Shown: one piece after another, positions 9,251-17,377 of the stretch
How the letters are laid out: the number at the start of each line of letters is the position of its first letter
Position numbering within the stretch: position 1 is the first letter of the stretch
DNA from: Gordoniibacillus chartarius
GTDB lineage: Bacteria > Bacillota > Bacilli > Paenibacillales > NBRC-103111
Assembly: GCF_042432825.1 (NCBI RefSeq)
Contig: NZ_JBHLWN010000098.1
Location: 62,001 to 126,000, forward strand
Reading direction: 5' to 3'
Length of the DNA stretch: 64,000 nt
The notes under the pieces: model-generated
What the model was told of the DNA's origin: nothing
Seen by the model: only the letters and a program-made list of their open reading frames with translations
Databases searched by the model: none
Program-made: the position numbers and the translations under genes

Positions 9251-10018
9251 CTAGTTTTCGTTCATGCCCGTGAAGATGAGAATGGCGTCTCTGAGCAGCT
9301 CAGCCGTTCCCGGCCTTTCGGCATCGTAGTAAGCCCGGAAGCGCTCATCGTCTACATACATTTGGGCGAGCCCCGCATGAGCTTCTTTGTTGTATTGATC
9401 CCAGTACATAGTCAGCCACTGCTTATGCAGAGCCGCCGCACGCTGGGCCGGCTCGCCCGCCGCATCGCCGCTCTCCATGGCCTCCGCCAAAGCTGCGGTA
9501 ATGCCGCCAGCGAGGCGGGCCGCTGCCGCATGCTGCTCCTCCGTCATGTTCATCAGCTTTTGATTGGACTTGTCTACTTGGTCGTCCCCATATTTTTGAC
9601 GGACTTCTTCACCGTATTTGGCCTCATTCTCTTCAATTAGCCGCTTCTTGAAGCCTTCGAATTTTTCCTTATCGGACATAGTTATTCTCCCTTCGGCCGC
9701 TGCGATCGTCTTCTCCACGTTGGAGATGAGCGCATCCAGCTGTTTTCTTCGGTCGAGGAGCTGCTCGCGGTGCTCTCGAAGCGCGGCGGCGGCATCGAAG
9801 CCCGGGGACGTGACGATCTCCTTGATTTGCTCCAGGCTAAGACCCAGCTCGCGGTAAAACAAAATTTGCTGCAGCCGGTCCACCTCCGCCTGGCCGTAGA
9901 TCCGGTAACCCGACGAGCTCGTTCTGGCCGGCTTCAGAATGCCGATCTCGTCGTAATACCGCAGCGTCCTCGTGCTTACTCCCGCGATGTGGCCGAGCTT
10001 CTGTACGGTGTATTCCAT
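9251..10018 (-). CDS. MerR-family regulator with TipAS effector domain
   Basis: 255 residues. The MerR winged helix (1-70, EYTVQKLGHIAGVSTRTLRYYDEIG) is followed by a dimerisation coil (~75-115) and a TipAS drug-binding domain (~125-255, with EEVRQKYGD and MYVDDERFRAYYD). Relatives (TipAL, Mta, SkgA) bind thiopeptides or other hydrophobic compounds and activate their own promoter by untwisting a 19-bp spacer. ATG 10018 follows GGGAGGG; 34 upstream in-frame codons have no RBS. The promoter upstream has exactly the MerR architecture. The divergent pentapeptide gene may be part of the regulon (inference). Confidence 0.92.
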   Translation of the reverse strand: MEYTVQKLGHIAGVSTRTLRYYDEIGILKPARTSSSGYRIYGQAEVDRLQQILFYRELGLSLEQIKEIVTSPGFDAAAALREHREQLLDRRKQLDALISNVEKTIAAAEGRITMSDKEKFEGFKKRLIEENEAKYGEEVRQKYGDDQVDKSNQKLMNMTEEQHAAAARLAGGITAALAEAMESGDAAGEPAQRAAALHKQWLTMYWDQYNKEAHAGLAQMYVDDERFRAYYDAERPGTAELLRDAILIFTGMNEN

Positions 10019-10041
10019 ATGCTTACCCTCCCGACGTCTTA

Positions 10042-10072
10042 ACGGTACACCTTTACGTAACGTCAAAGTCAA
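10042..10072 (-). promoter_or_regulatory. MerR-type promoter with 19-bp spacer operator
   Basis: On the minus strand TTGACT (10067-10072) and TACCGT (10042-10047) are separated by 19 bp. The spacer carries the imperfect dyad CTTTACGTAACGTCAAAG (10051-10068, plus-strand reading). A lengthened spacer with a central dyad is the hallmark of MerR autoregulated promoters, and the ACGT core resembles TipA/Mta operators. Confidence 0.75.
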
Positions 10073-10208
10073 CGGATATTTTTTGAGACGGAAGCTGTAT
10101 TTGCAGTCACTATAATCCAAGCCGATCTTGACTCCCCCTTCGCATCCATACTACGATGGAAGGACTGCAATCCAACCAGCCTTACGCTGCAAAAAGGAGG
10201 CAACCGCT

Positions 10209-11093
10209 TTGCCGCAAGATTCCCAACGCACAGACTCGGCTCCCGACATAACTCAAAGCCCGCTGCATTTACATAGCGATTGCGAGAACTGCTTCGGCCT
10301 GTGCTGCGTCTCTCTAGCATTCGCCGCTTCCATAGACTTTGCGATTGACAAAGCCGCAGGCACCCCCTGCCGCAATCTTCAGGACGATTATCGCTGCGGA
10401 ATTCACGGCAAGCTCCGGCAGCAAGGCTTCCGGGGCTGTACCGTGTTCGAATGCTTTGGCGCCGGCCAGCACGTTTCGCAGGTCACGTTCGGCGGCCGCG
10501 ACTGGAGGCAAGCCCCGGAGACGGCCAAGCCTATGTTCGAGGTGTTCCCGGTCATGCGGCAGCTCCACGAGCTGCTCTGGTATTTGGCCTCCGCACTCAC
10601 TCTACAAACAACACAGCCGCTCCATCACGCACTGCATCAGCTTTTCCATGAAACCGAGCGCTGCGTCCATCTCCCTGCCGACGCCCTCATGGAGCTTGAC
10701 GTTGCCGCACATCGCGCCAAAGTAAGCGACCTGCTCTTCGAGACCAGCGAGCTCGTCCGCAGCGAGGCCCGCAAGCAAGACAGGAATCCGCCGCGCAGCC
10801 GGAAAGCATACGGCAGAGGCGCGGATCTCGTCGGCGCCAAGCTGCGGGGAGCCGATCTGCGGTACGCGAATTTGAGAGGCGCATATCTCATTGCCGCAGA
10901 CTTAAGAGAAGCTAACCTGCGGTTCGCCGACCTGATCGGGGCGGACCTGCGGGACACGGACCTTAGAGGTGCCGATCTCACCAACTGTCTCTTCCTCACC
11001 CAAGCGCAATTGAACGCTGCCCAAGGGGACGCACACACCAAGCTGCCGCCGGCCTTCGTCCGCCCTGCGCACTGGTCCGCCGCGAACAAGTAA
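10209..11093 (+). CDS. Pentapeptide-repeat protein with N-terminal Cys cluster
   Basis: About 294 residues. The N-terminal half is rich in cysteine and histidine: CENCFGLCC near residue 25, then C/C/H spaced along YRCGIHGKLRQQGFRGCTVFEC. The C-terminal part (~200-265) is a run of A(D/N)LR-type pentapeptides forming a short right-handed beta-helix. The TTG at 10209 is taken as start because AAAAGGAGG precedes it by 8 nt. Pentapeptide proteins can mimic DNA and protect gyrase, but this array is short and no such role can be claimed. The cysteines may bind metal (inference). Confidence 0.8.
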   Translation: MPQDSQRTDSAPDITQSPLHLHSDCENCFGLCCVSLAFAASIDFAIDKAAGTPCRNLQDDYRCGIHGKLRQQGFRGCTVFECFGAGQHVSQVTFGGRDWRQAPETAKPMFEVFPVMRQLHELLWYLASALTLQTTQPLHHALHQLFHETERCVHLPADALMELDVAAHRAKVSDLLFETSELVRSEARKQDRNPPRSRKAYGRGADLVGAKLRGADLRYANLRGAYLIAADLREANLRFADLIGADLRDTDLRGADLTNCLFLTQAQLNAAQGDAHTKLPPAFVRPAHWSAANK

Positions 11094-11103
11094 TGCCTGT
11101 AGC

Positions 11104-11136
11104 AACCACGCCCTTCGCCGGTGTGGTTATTTTTTT
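11104..11136 (+). terminator. Rho-independent terminator
   Basis: AACCAC (from 11104) pairs with GTGGTT (to 11128) and is followed by an ATTTTTTT tract directly after the pentapeptide gene. Confidence 0.85.
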
Positions 11137-11141
11137 ACCCG

Positions 11142-11170
11142 TTGACACCATTCAATTAAGGGATTATGCT
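11142..11170 (+). promoter_or_regulatory. SigA-type promoter of the PadR-CPBP operon
   Basis: TTGACA (11142-11147), a 17-bp spacer and TATGCT (11165-11170) lie about 62 bp upstream of the PadR start. This is one of the best promoter matches in the window. Confidence 0.75.
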
Positions 11171-11192
11171 CAACATATGCCAATGTATCTAC

Positions 11193-11204
11193 TAGACATG
11201 TCTA
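11193..11204. promoter_or_regulatory. Candidate PadR operator palindrome
   Basis: TAGACATGTCTA is a perfect 12-bp palindrome just downstream of the -10 box and upstream of the start codon. This is a position suited to autorepression by the PadR protein. Binding is inferred. Confidence 0.5.
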
Positions 11205-11231
11205 TTAGCAATAAAGGATGTGCAATTCCAT

Positions 11232-11786
11232 ATGCAGGATAAAATCATTCTAGGGCTGCTGCTGGACGGCGATAAATCATCGTATGATTTGCAGAAAAGC
11301 ATGGAGTCGAGCACCGGTTTTTTCTACAATTCCAGCCAAGGCAGCATTCAGCCGGCTCTGAAGAAGCTCATTCAGAACGGGCATGCACAGACCGTGACGG
11401 AGCATCGGGGAGCCAGAGCCAAGAAGGTGTATTCCATCACCGCGGAAGGGCGGAAGGAATTCCTGCGTTGGGCGGCCGAGCCGATCCAGTTAGACAAACC
11501 GCGGGACCCCGCACTCGTCAAAATGTTTTTCTTCAACTACGTCGAAGGCCCCAGAAAGCTCGAGCTCGTTGAAGCGTACATGCGTGAAATCGAGTCGTTC
11601 ATCGCGAGCCTGAACATGGTTCAGCGGAAGAACCGGGAGCATCTGGAGCAAAACCCGGGGCTGCTGCACGATCCGAAGGTGAAGAGCAGACTGGATACGC
11701 TTGAATTCGGAGCCGATTATTATGCTTTCCTGCAGGAATGGTACGGGAAGTACCTTCAGAAGATCAAGGAGGAGCTGATCACATGA
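11232..11786 (+). CDS. PadR-family transcriptional regulator
   Basis: 184 residues with an N-terminal winged helix (MQDKIILGLLLDGDKSSYDL, SQGSIQPALKKLIQNG, KKVYSITAEGRKEFLRW) and a C-terminal helical dimerisation domain (Vir_C-like, ~90-184). ATG 11232 gives the usual PadR start; a GTG four codons upstream overlaps the purine stretch AAAGGA. The gene overlaps the following protease gene by ATGA, so translation is probably coupled. The strong promoter and a perfect palindrome upstream suggest autoregulation. Confidence 0.9.
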   Translation: MQDKIILGLLLDGDKSSYDLQKSMESSTGFFYNSSQGSIQPALKKLIQNGHAQTVTEHRGARAKKVYSITAEGRKEFLRWAAEPIQLDKPRDPALVKMFFFNYVEGPRKLELVEAYMREIESFIASLNMVQRKNREHLEQNPGLLHDPKVKSRLDTLEFGADYYAFLQEWYGKYLQKIKEELIT

Positions 11787-12613
11787 ACGTGAAGAGGAGC
11801 AAGACGCGGCGGAACGTGATCTTATTTTCGCTCGTTGTGCTGAGCTGCGGCTGGATCGGCCGTCTGGTCGATATGCAGGTCGGAACGGATGCGAACGGCA
11901 GCCTCGGACAGCTGATCTGGATCGTATCTCCGCTTCTCTGCATGGTGATTTTGCGCAGCGGGATGGGAGACGGGTGGCACGACTTCGGCATGAAACCGCG
12001 CTTCAAGGGAAATTCAGTTCCGTATTGGATCAGTCTCCTGTTTTTCCCCTTAATGGCCGTACTGATTGTCGGGATCGGCTTGGGACTCGGCTGGACGGAT
12101 CTGCTCCAGTCGCCGGCCGCCTTTGCTGCGGCTTTCGGCATGGCGGTTGTGCCAAGCTTCGTGAAAAATATATTCGAGGAGTTTGCCTGGAGAGGCTACC
12201 TGGCTCCCAAGCTGTTCATGCTCGGGTATCCTCGCCTTCTCGTTCATATCACGGTTGGGCTGATTTGGGGAGCTTGGCATTTTCCATATTTGTTTGTATT
12301 CGTGGACACTGCGGAGAGCATGATCACCTACATTCCCCGCTTGATGATCGGCATGATCGCCATGGCGGTTCTGTACGGAGAGGTTCGATTCATCAGCGGA
12401 AGCGTGTGGCCGGCCGTCATCATGCACACGATGGGGAATGCTTTTATCGATACGCTGATTTTGCAGAAATTCATTGCCGTCCATGAAGAAGCAAGCTATG
12501 CGGCCATGCCGAGCCCGGAAGGAATTCTCGCCATTGCGGTGACGGGGCTTGCCGGTCTATGGATGTGGAAGAAAGCGGGGCCGGGCAAGACGTCGAGTTC
12601 TCTTCAACTTTGA
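11783..12613 (+). CDS. CPBP-family intramembrane glutamic protease
   Basis: A 276-residue polytopic membrane protein of the CPBP (Abi/Rce1-like) family. It has the three family motifs: EEFAWRGYLAP (the Glu-Glu-x3-Arg motif), GLIWGAWHFPY and VIMHTMGN, so active-site Glu and His are present. The ATG overlaps the PadR stop, with AAGGAGG 9 nt upstream. Family members cleave substrates in the membrane or serve in bacteriocin immunity. Here the partner is a PadR regulator, which suggests induction by a small molecule. The substrate is unknown. Confidence 0.88.
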   Translation: MNVKRSKTRRNVILFSLVVLSCGWIGRLVDMQVGTDANGSLGQLIWIVSPLLCMVILRSGMGDGWHDFGMKPRFKGNSVPYWISLLFFPLMAVLIVGIGLGLGWTDLLQSPAAFAAAFGMAVVPSFVKNIFEEFAWRGYLAPKLFMLGYPRLLVHITVGLIWGAWHFPYLFVFVDTAESMITYIPRLMIGMIAMAVLYGEVRFISGSVWPAVIMHTMGNAFIDTLILQKFIAVHEEASYAAMPSPEGILAIAVTGLAGLWMWKKAGPGKTSSSLQL

Positions 12614-12655
12614 ACGGCAGCATGCCGCCGCCCCGTGCCTCAGCCCTCTACCGGA

Positions 12656-13198
12656 TTACGCCTTCATTCTCTGCGCCAGCTCGTGAAGCTTGTTCATCGT
12701 GTTCATATTGCGCGTCGTAATTTGCTTGCCCAGCTTCTGCACATTGCTTGCCAGCCTGGACTCCAGAATGCTCCGACGGTATAGAAAATATATTTCGAGG
12801 CTGCACACCGTAAACTCGTCCGTCTCGCCGATTCGGTCCGCCAGCTTATCGAGCTGCTGCCCGGAAGCCGGTTCGGACAAGAGGCCGACGTGCACATTTT
12901 TGCCGTTCTCGTCCATCTCCCCAAGATAAGGGCATTCCTTCACGATCCGCTCCAGCTCCTCCGCCGTTCTCAGCATCACTTTGGAAGACACCCCTTGAAG
13001 CTTCAGCACTTCCGCTTCGATGCGCTCGCTGAGCGCTGCCGCCGGTTCCTCCGACTCGAACAGAGCGTTACCGCTGTTAATGTATGTTTGCACCTGGCGG
13101 AGCCCCATAAGCTCCAGCGTCTTCTTCAGCTCCGCCATCTTGATCATATTCTTGCCGCCGACGTTAATCCCCCGCCAGAACGCCGCATAGATCGCCAT
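12656..13198 (-). CDS. DUF1697-domain protein
   Basis: 180 residues starting MAIYAAFWRGINVGGKNMIK, the conserved opening of DUF1697 proteins, with YINSGNALFES as the second conserved block. No catalytic residues are established for the family. It follows the DUF6157-like gene by 10 bp and is probably cotranscribed. Confidence 0.88.
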   Translation of the reverse strand: MAIYAAFWRGINVGGKNMIKMAELKKTLELMGLRQVQTYINSGNALFESEEPAAALSERIEAEVLKLQGVSSKVMLRTAEELERIVKECPYLGEMDENGKNVHVGLLSEPASGQQLDKLADRIGETDEFTVCSLEIYFLYRRSILESRLASNVQKLGKQITTRNMNTMNKLHELAQRMKA

Positions 13199-13208
13199 CG
13201 ATACTCTC

Positions 13209-13634
13209 CTACCCCTTCCTGCTGTTTCGCATCGCTGCCAGCACCTTCACTTCCGGAGCCCCGCCGGCGTAATGCTGGTACTCGGCCGATTCCTTCGCAA
13301 CCAGAGCGATTCTGCCTTTCTCGTCAAAATGCAGCCCCCACCCGTATTTCTTCGGCAGCATCGACGCCCGCAGACACGGCTGAGGCTTCAAGTAGAACGC
13401 CTCCCGCAGCTCCGCATCTTTGGCCGCGGCCTCCTCTTCGGGAATTTGCTTGTGCCTGATGTAGGTTTGATACAAAACTTCCTCCTGCGTATAGGTGTAC
13501 GGATGATTCGCAAGCAGCTCATATTCGATGCCCGGCTTCGTCGGACCGCTCTTGCGCCCGGGCGGCACGATGCCGAACTCCGCCGGACAGTCCGCGGCGA
13601 CGGTGATAAAGGTATTGTAATAGTTCCATTCCAT
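13209..13634 (-). CDS. DUF6157-like small protein
   Basis: A 141-residue soluble protein starting MEWNYYNTFITVAADCP. The conserved-looking blocks are PGIEYELLANHPYTYTQEEV, KPQPCLRASMLPKKYGWGLH and a Tyr/Glu-rich tail. It matches what I know of DUF6157 proteins, which have no established function. ATG 13634 is set by GAGGAACG upstream; a longer frame to 13865 has no RBS and overlaps the promoter side of the next gene. Confidence 0.75.
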   Translation of the reverse strand: MEWNYYNTFITVAADCPAEFGIVPPGRKSGPTKPGIEYELLANHPYTYTQEEVLYQTYIRHKQIPEEEAAAKDAELREAFYLKPQPCLRASMLPKKYGWGLHFDEKGRIALVAKESAEYQHYAGGAPEVKVLAAMRNSRKG

Positions 13635-13821
13635 CGTTCCTCGGCGACCCCCTCGTGTGGAATATATAGCCTTATTATAATCGAAACCATCCCGCCGTAT
13701 TGTAAAAACACGACAATGGACACGGATCAACGTGCTCCATCCGGAAGGAACGGCTCGATCCGTGTCGAATAAAGAAGACATCGCATCAGGCATGGCAAAC
13801 AATGACAACCGGAGGATTCGC

Positions 13822-15576
13822 ATGATCAAATCTATCATCAAGAGCTTCATGGTAACGGTAGGCATAGCTGCGCTGCTGCTCCCCCTGCTTCCGGGCGCCG
13901 CCCCGGCTGCGGCTGCTGCGGACGACTGTCAATCCGAAATTGCGCAAGCAAGAAAGCCGCGGCCCAGCGGCGCTTACGGTCAAGACGGCACGTATACGAA
14001 ATTCGACTATTCGAATATGCCCGATCCGAAAGAGACGATCTTCGTCTGTGTCAACAATCAATTTCTCGTGACGGATGTACAGGTGCAGGTGGAGAACGGC
14101 TTCTCGCTTATTCCGATGAGAGCGCTGCTGGAAGCGCTGCAAGCGGACGTTGCCTGGGACGGCGACACCCGCACCGTGACGGCCAAGCTGCACGATCAGA
14201 CGATTCGGCTCCAGGTCGACAACGCGAATGCCACGGTGAACGGACGCACCGTACCGCTGGACGTGCCCGCCCGCATGAAGGACGGCCGCGTACTCGTTCC
14301 GACCCGCTTCGTATCGGAACAGCTGGGGAGTGCCGTCGTATGGCAGCCGGGCGATAAGGCGATCATGGTGTACAAGCCAGTTCCAAGTGAAGTAACCGTG
14401 CAAGCGATACAAACGGAGACCTCGCGTACGGACGATTATCAATATGGCAACTACTTTAGTATTGCACATCGCTACTTCCTGAACACGATGAACGGCATCG
14501 TTCTCATTGAAGATATCGGGGATCAGGGCTTGCGGGTCCAGGAATTCACGTCGGCCTTCGAGAAAACCGGCGAGCGAACCGTTCCGAAGCGCCTGCCGCA
14601 GTTCGGCGGCGTTCATTACGGAGAAGACGGATATTTCTACGTCGTAACCGGCCAGTCCAACATGGAGGAGGACAAAGACAAGGCTGTCTATTCCATCGTC
14701 AAATATGACGGCTCCTGGAACGAAGCCGGCCGCATCGACATCGCCGACGTGTACGTGTCCGAGCCGTTCGATGCGGGCAACCTGACGATGGACAGCCATG
14801 GCGGCAAGCTCGCCGTATATTCGACGCGGCAGCGTTATCTTACCCCGGATGACGGCAAGCGCCACCAATCGAATATTACGTTCCTGGTCGATATGAAGCA
14901 AATGACCATTCTGTACAAAGGCGGGCAATGGCCGCTAAATCACGTAAGCCACTCGTTCGCCGCCTACGTCCGATTCGATGGCGACCGGATCGTCTATGCC
15001 GATCACGGCGACGCTTATCCTCGTTCGATCGTCGTGCAGACGGAAGAGAACGGCCGCATCGCCTCCGAGCTGGACATCCTCAAATTCCCGGGAGCAATCG
15101 GCGACAATTACACCGGAGCTCACCTGGGCGGCTTGGAGGTTGCCGCGGACAACTATCTCGTTGCAGGCTCCAGCGTCTCCCTCACGGAGCAATATGGTAC
15201 AAACAAGACGAACAACGTGTATCTCGGCGTCATCCCGAAGCAGGCAAAGGATGGCAAAGACGTGAAAGTGCTTTGGCTGACCCATCATGCCGCCGCATCT
15301 GGAATCAACATTTCGGAAACTCACCTGGTCAAAATCAATGACGACAAATTCGTCCTCCTCTGGAACGAGAAGCAGGGCAAACCGTCCAATCTGTTCTACG
15401 CCGTCATCGACGGCTCCGGCAAGCTGCAGCGGCAGCCGGCCCAGCTTCGGGACGTGCCTTCACCGGGCCATATCGCTCCGCTCGTCAGCGGCAGCGATGT
15501 AATCTGGTACCAGAATACAAGCTGGAGCACGAATGATCCGGATATGACCATGATCTACAAGCTTCACATCGACTAA
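13822..15576 (+). CDS. Secreted stalk-domain protein with beta-propeller-like C-terminus
   Basis: 584 residues. Signal peptide MIKSIIKSFMVTVGIAALLL...AAAAA with a likely signal peptidase I site near residue 33. A copper amine oxidase N-terminal (stalk) domain spans ~75-185 (FSLIPMRALLEALQADVAWD and RVLVPTRFVSEQLGSAVVW). The remaining ~390 residues hold repeated beta blades (GDRIVYADHGDAYPRSI, NNVYLGVIPKQ) without a recognised enzyme motif. The stalk probably anchors or oligomerises the protein at the cell surface. ATG 13822 follows GGAGGATTCGC. It is monocistronic and ends at a strong terminator. Confidence 0.85.
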   Translation: MIKSIIKSFMVTVGIAALLLPLLPGAAPAAAAADDCQSEIAQARKPRPSGAYGQDGTYTKFDYSNMPDPKETIFVCVNNQFLVTDVQVQVENGFSLIPMRALLEALQADVAWDGDTRTVTAKLHDQTIRLQVDNANATVNGRTVPLDVPARMKDGRVLVPTRFVSEQLGSAVVWQPGDKAIMVYKPVPSEVTVQAIQTETSRTDDYQYGNYFSIAHRYFLNTMNGIVLIEDIGDQGLRVQEFTSAFEKTGERTVPKRLPQFGGVHYGEDGYFYVVTGQSNMEEDKDKAVYSIVKYDGSWNEAGRIDIADVYVSEPFDAGNLTMDSHGGKLAVYSTRQRYLTPDDGKRHQSNITFLVDMKQMTILYKGGQWPLNHVSHSFAAYVRFDGDRIVYADHGDAYPRSIVVQTEENGRIASELDILKFPGAIGDNYTGAHLGGLEVAADNYLVAGSSVSLTEQYGTNKTNNVYLGVIPKQAKDGKDVKVLWLTHHAAASGINISETHLVKINDDKFVLLWNEKQGKPSNLFYAVIDGSGKLQRQPAQLRDVPSPGHIAPLVSGSDVIWYQNTSWSTNDPDMTMIYKLHID

Positions 15577-15584
15577 TCGATTAC

Positions 15585-15633
15585 AGGGCAGCCCTTCCGA
15601 GTCCATACGGCCGACGGAGAGCTGCCCTTTTTT
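15585..15633 (+). terminator. Rho-independent terminator
   Basis: AGGGCAGC (15585-15592) pairs with GCTGCCCT (15621-15628), with further pairing inside the loop, followed by TTTTTT. Confidence 0.85.
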
Positions 15634-15725
15634 CTGCGGAGAGGTGTCGCGTTTTTACTATAAATACGATACACAAATGTCTATACTAGTAGATAATTAC
15701 CAACCACGATGCGGAGGCGACCCAC

Positions 15726-16043
15726 ATGAGCCAATTCGGCATGCACGTGAAATTTACAGCGAAATCCGGTCAGCGGGATGCTTTGGTTGCCATTTTGCTG
15801 GAGGGTCAGGCCGCGATGGAATCCATCCATGAATGTGAGCTTTATATCGTCAGCGTCTCGGATACCGATCCCGACGCCATCTGGGTCACCGAGGTTTGGA
15901 GCGATGCGGAAGCGCATGCAGCCTCCCTCGCCCTGGACGAAACGAAGGCGGCGATTCAACGCGCCATGCCGCTGATTGCCCATATTGATGCTGTGAAAAT
16001 GAAGCCGGCAGGCGGCAAAGGACTGCGGCCCGCTGCCATTTAG
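15726..16043 (+). CDS. Antibiotic biosynthesis monooxygenase (ABM)-domain protein
   Basis: A 105-residue single ABM/dimeric alpha-beta-barrel domain: FGMHVKFTAKSGQRDALVAI, CELYIVSVSDTDPDAIWVTE, VWSDAEAHAASL. The length and pattern fit putative quinol monooxygenases (YgiN-like). The start is preceded by GCGGAGG. The last ~50 bp, including the stop codon, are found again in degraded form at 17378-17428, beyond the PadR gene. The substrate cannot be given. Confidence 0.88.
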   Translation: MSQFGMHVKFTAKSGQRDALVAILLEGQAAMESIHECELYIVSVSDTDPDAIWVTEVWSDAEAHAASLALDETKAAIQRAMPLIAHIDAVKMKPAGGKGLRPAAI

Positions 16044-16120
16044 CCGGGACAAGGAGAAGGCGGCAGCCCGCAGCCGGACTGCCGCTGACTCAAGCCCCGC
16101 TCAGCGCTATACCTTATATG

Positions 16121-16480
16121 CTAAACGAGCAGCTTCTCTTCTTGTTCGTCCCACATCTTAAACAAGGATTGCAAACCAGCCCCCGTGTAAGCACCGACTA
16201 CCCTCACATTCCGATGCACCAGCTGCACTCCCACCATCACTTCGACAAACTCATCTTCTACCCGCAATCGGGCCACTGTCTCCTTGTCTCCCGTAATCAG
16301 AACGAAGCCGTTGAGATCGCTGCCATGCGGTTCAAGAACGACGACCTCAAAACGATCAATCTTCCCTTCCTGCTGCAATCGTACACAGTATTGCATTGCA
16401 TGTTGGAGCGTGGCCTGCGCCGCCTTCTCGCGTCCCGGAATGATTTCTCCCCAACCTACTATCAATGAACCTTTCGTCAT
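16121..16480 (-). CDS. Hypothetical protein, 119 aa, PadR-linked
   Basis: A soluble 119-residue protein, MTKGSLIVGWGEIIPGREKA. The alternating beta/alpha pattern (FEVVVLEPHGSDLNGFVLIT, then EDEFVEVMVGVQLV) resembles a dimeric alpha-beta barrel like the ABM family, with which it shares a neighbourhood. I cannot name the family. GAGGGAG lies just upstream of the ATG. It is divergent from a PadR gene, and three copies of one palindrome lie in the shared region, so it is very likely controlled by that PadR protein. Confidence 0.75.
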   Translation of the reverse strand: MTKGSLIVGWGEIIPGREKAAQATLQHAMQYCVRLQQEGKIDRFEVVVLEPHGSDLNGFVLITGDKETVARLRVEDEFVEVMVGVQLVHRNVRVVGAYTGAGLQSLFKMWDEQEEKLLV

Positions 16481-16504
16481 AATTGCTCTCCCTCTCGAAT
16501 TTAT

Positions 16505-16520
16505 AGGTTAAATTTAACTT
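16505..16520. promoter_or_regulatory. PadR operator candidate, copy 1
   Basis: AGGTTAAATTTAACTT, a 16-bp palindrome with one off base at each end, sits 25 bp upstream of the hypothetical gene start. It is one of three near-identical copies in this intergenic region. Confidence 0.65.
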
Positions 16521-16564
16521 ATAACAAAACTAACACATCAATTTCGTTGTGTCAATTACAACAT

Positions 16565-16580
16565 AGGTTAAATTTAACCT
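16565..16580. promoter_or_regulatory. PadR operator candidate, copy 2 (perfect palindrome)
   Basis: AGGTTAAATTTAACCT is a perfect 16-bp palindrome in the middle of the divergent region, 60 bp from copy 1. Confidence 0.7.
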
Positions 16581-16598
16581 TTATTTTTCATGCTGATC

Positions 16599-16626
16599 TT
16601 GATAAAATAACATTCAGCTATATGTT
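16599..16626 (+). promoter_or_regulatory. Candidate promoter of the PadR gene
   Basis: TTGATA (16599-16604), 16-bp spacer, TATGTT (16621-16626). The -10 box is overlapped by operator copy 3, consistent with autorepression. Confidence 0.4.
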
Positions 16627-16637
16627 AAAAATAACCT
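16622..16637. promoter_or_regulatory. PadR operator candidate, copy 3
   Basis: ATGTTAAAAATAACCT, a degenerate copy of the palindrome, lies 57 bp from copy 2 and 24 bp upstream of the PadR ATG. Confidence 0.6.
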
Positions 16638-16660
16638 AATACATGGAGGGGGTCTGCCCG

Positions 16661-17212
16661 ATGAGTTCTTTTCGCTACGCCATGCTTACATTATTGGCGC
16701 GAGAACCGCTAAGCGGATACGATATTAAGCAGCAAATGAACAGTCGGATGGGGCCGTTCTGGAAAGCTGGCAGCAATCAGATCTATCCCGAATTGGCGAA
16801 GATGGAGGAAGCGGGGCTCGTGGCACTCCACGAAATCGAACATAATGAGTATCGTCCCGCTCGAAAAGTATATCGAATCACAGAAAGCGGGAAGGAAGAA
16901 CTGATTCGGTGGACAATGGAGCCTACTGAGCCGGAGACCATCAAGGATGAGTTCCTTTTGAAGGCTTACAATTCCTGGCTTATTGATTTTGAAAAAATGA
17001 TTCCCCGATTAGAGGAGAAAAAGAAGGAGCATGAGGGGAAATTGGCTATATATGTGGACAAGGTAAACGAGCTTAACCGGATCGTCGATCCGTCCAATCC
17101 GCGGGATCCTATTGCCTCCAGCATATCCGTCGTGGAATTTGGGATTGAGTATGAAAAACTGTATATCCAGTGGTGTGATCATTTCATTGAAAAGCTAAAA
17201 AACAACGGCTAA
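16661..17212 (+). CDS. PadR-family transcriptional regulator
   Basis: 183 residues. The PadR winged helix (FRYAMLTLLAREPLSGYDIK, QIYPELAKMEEAGLV, VYRITESGKEELIRWTMEP) is followed by the Vir_C-like helical domain with an EEKKKEHEGKL coil. ATG 16661 follows GGAGGGGG by 8 nt. The gene is AT-richer than its neighbours. It is divergent from the 119-aa gene, and both share three AGGTTAAATTTAACCT-type palindromes. The ABM gene next door is another plausible target. Phenolic acids or drugs are typical PadR ligands, but none can be assigned. Confidence 0.92.
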   Translation: MSSFRYAMLTLLAREPLSGYDIKQQMNSRMGPFWKAGSNQIYPELAKMEEAGLVALHEIEHNEYRPARKVYRITESGKEELIRWTMEPTEPETIKDEFLLKAYNSWLIDFEKMIPRLEEKKKEHEGKLAIYVDKVNELNRIVDPSNPRDPIASSISVVEFGIEYEKLYIQWCDHFIEKLKNNG

Positions 17213-17317
17213 AGAGCAGGGGCCCCCAAGAAGTGGTCAAAGAATACCGGAAACAGCCGATTGTCCAAGCAGCCATATCCGTATTCTCCCGGCCCGATCT
17301 TTCACGTAGTTACAACG

Positions 17318-17372
17318 AAAGAGACTGCCGCCCTCAAGCAGCATTCATCCGCTTTCGGGGACAGCCTCTTTT
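17318..17372 (+). terminator. Candidate terminator after the PadR gene
   Basis: AAAGAGACTG (17318-17327) pairs imperfectly with CAGCCTCTTTT (17362-17372), and the T-run forms part of the descending arm. Confidence 0.45.
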
Positions 17373-17377
17373 CTGCT

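Noticed and set aside
15677..15700. TACTAGTA palindrome upstream of the ABM gene as a second PadR site
   Set aside because: It shares only short words with the palindrome at 11193-11204 and none with the three sites at 16.5 kb.
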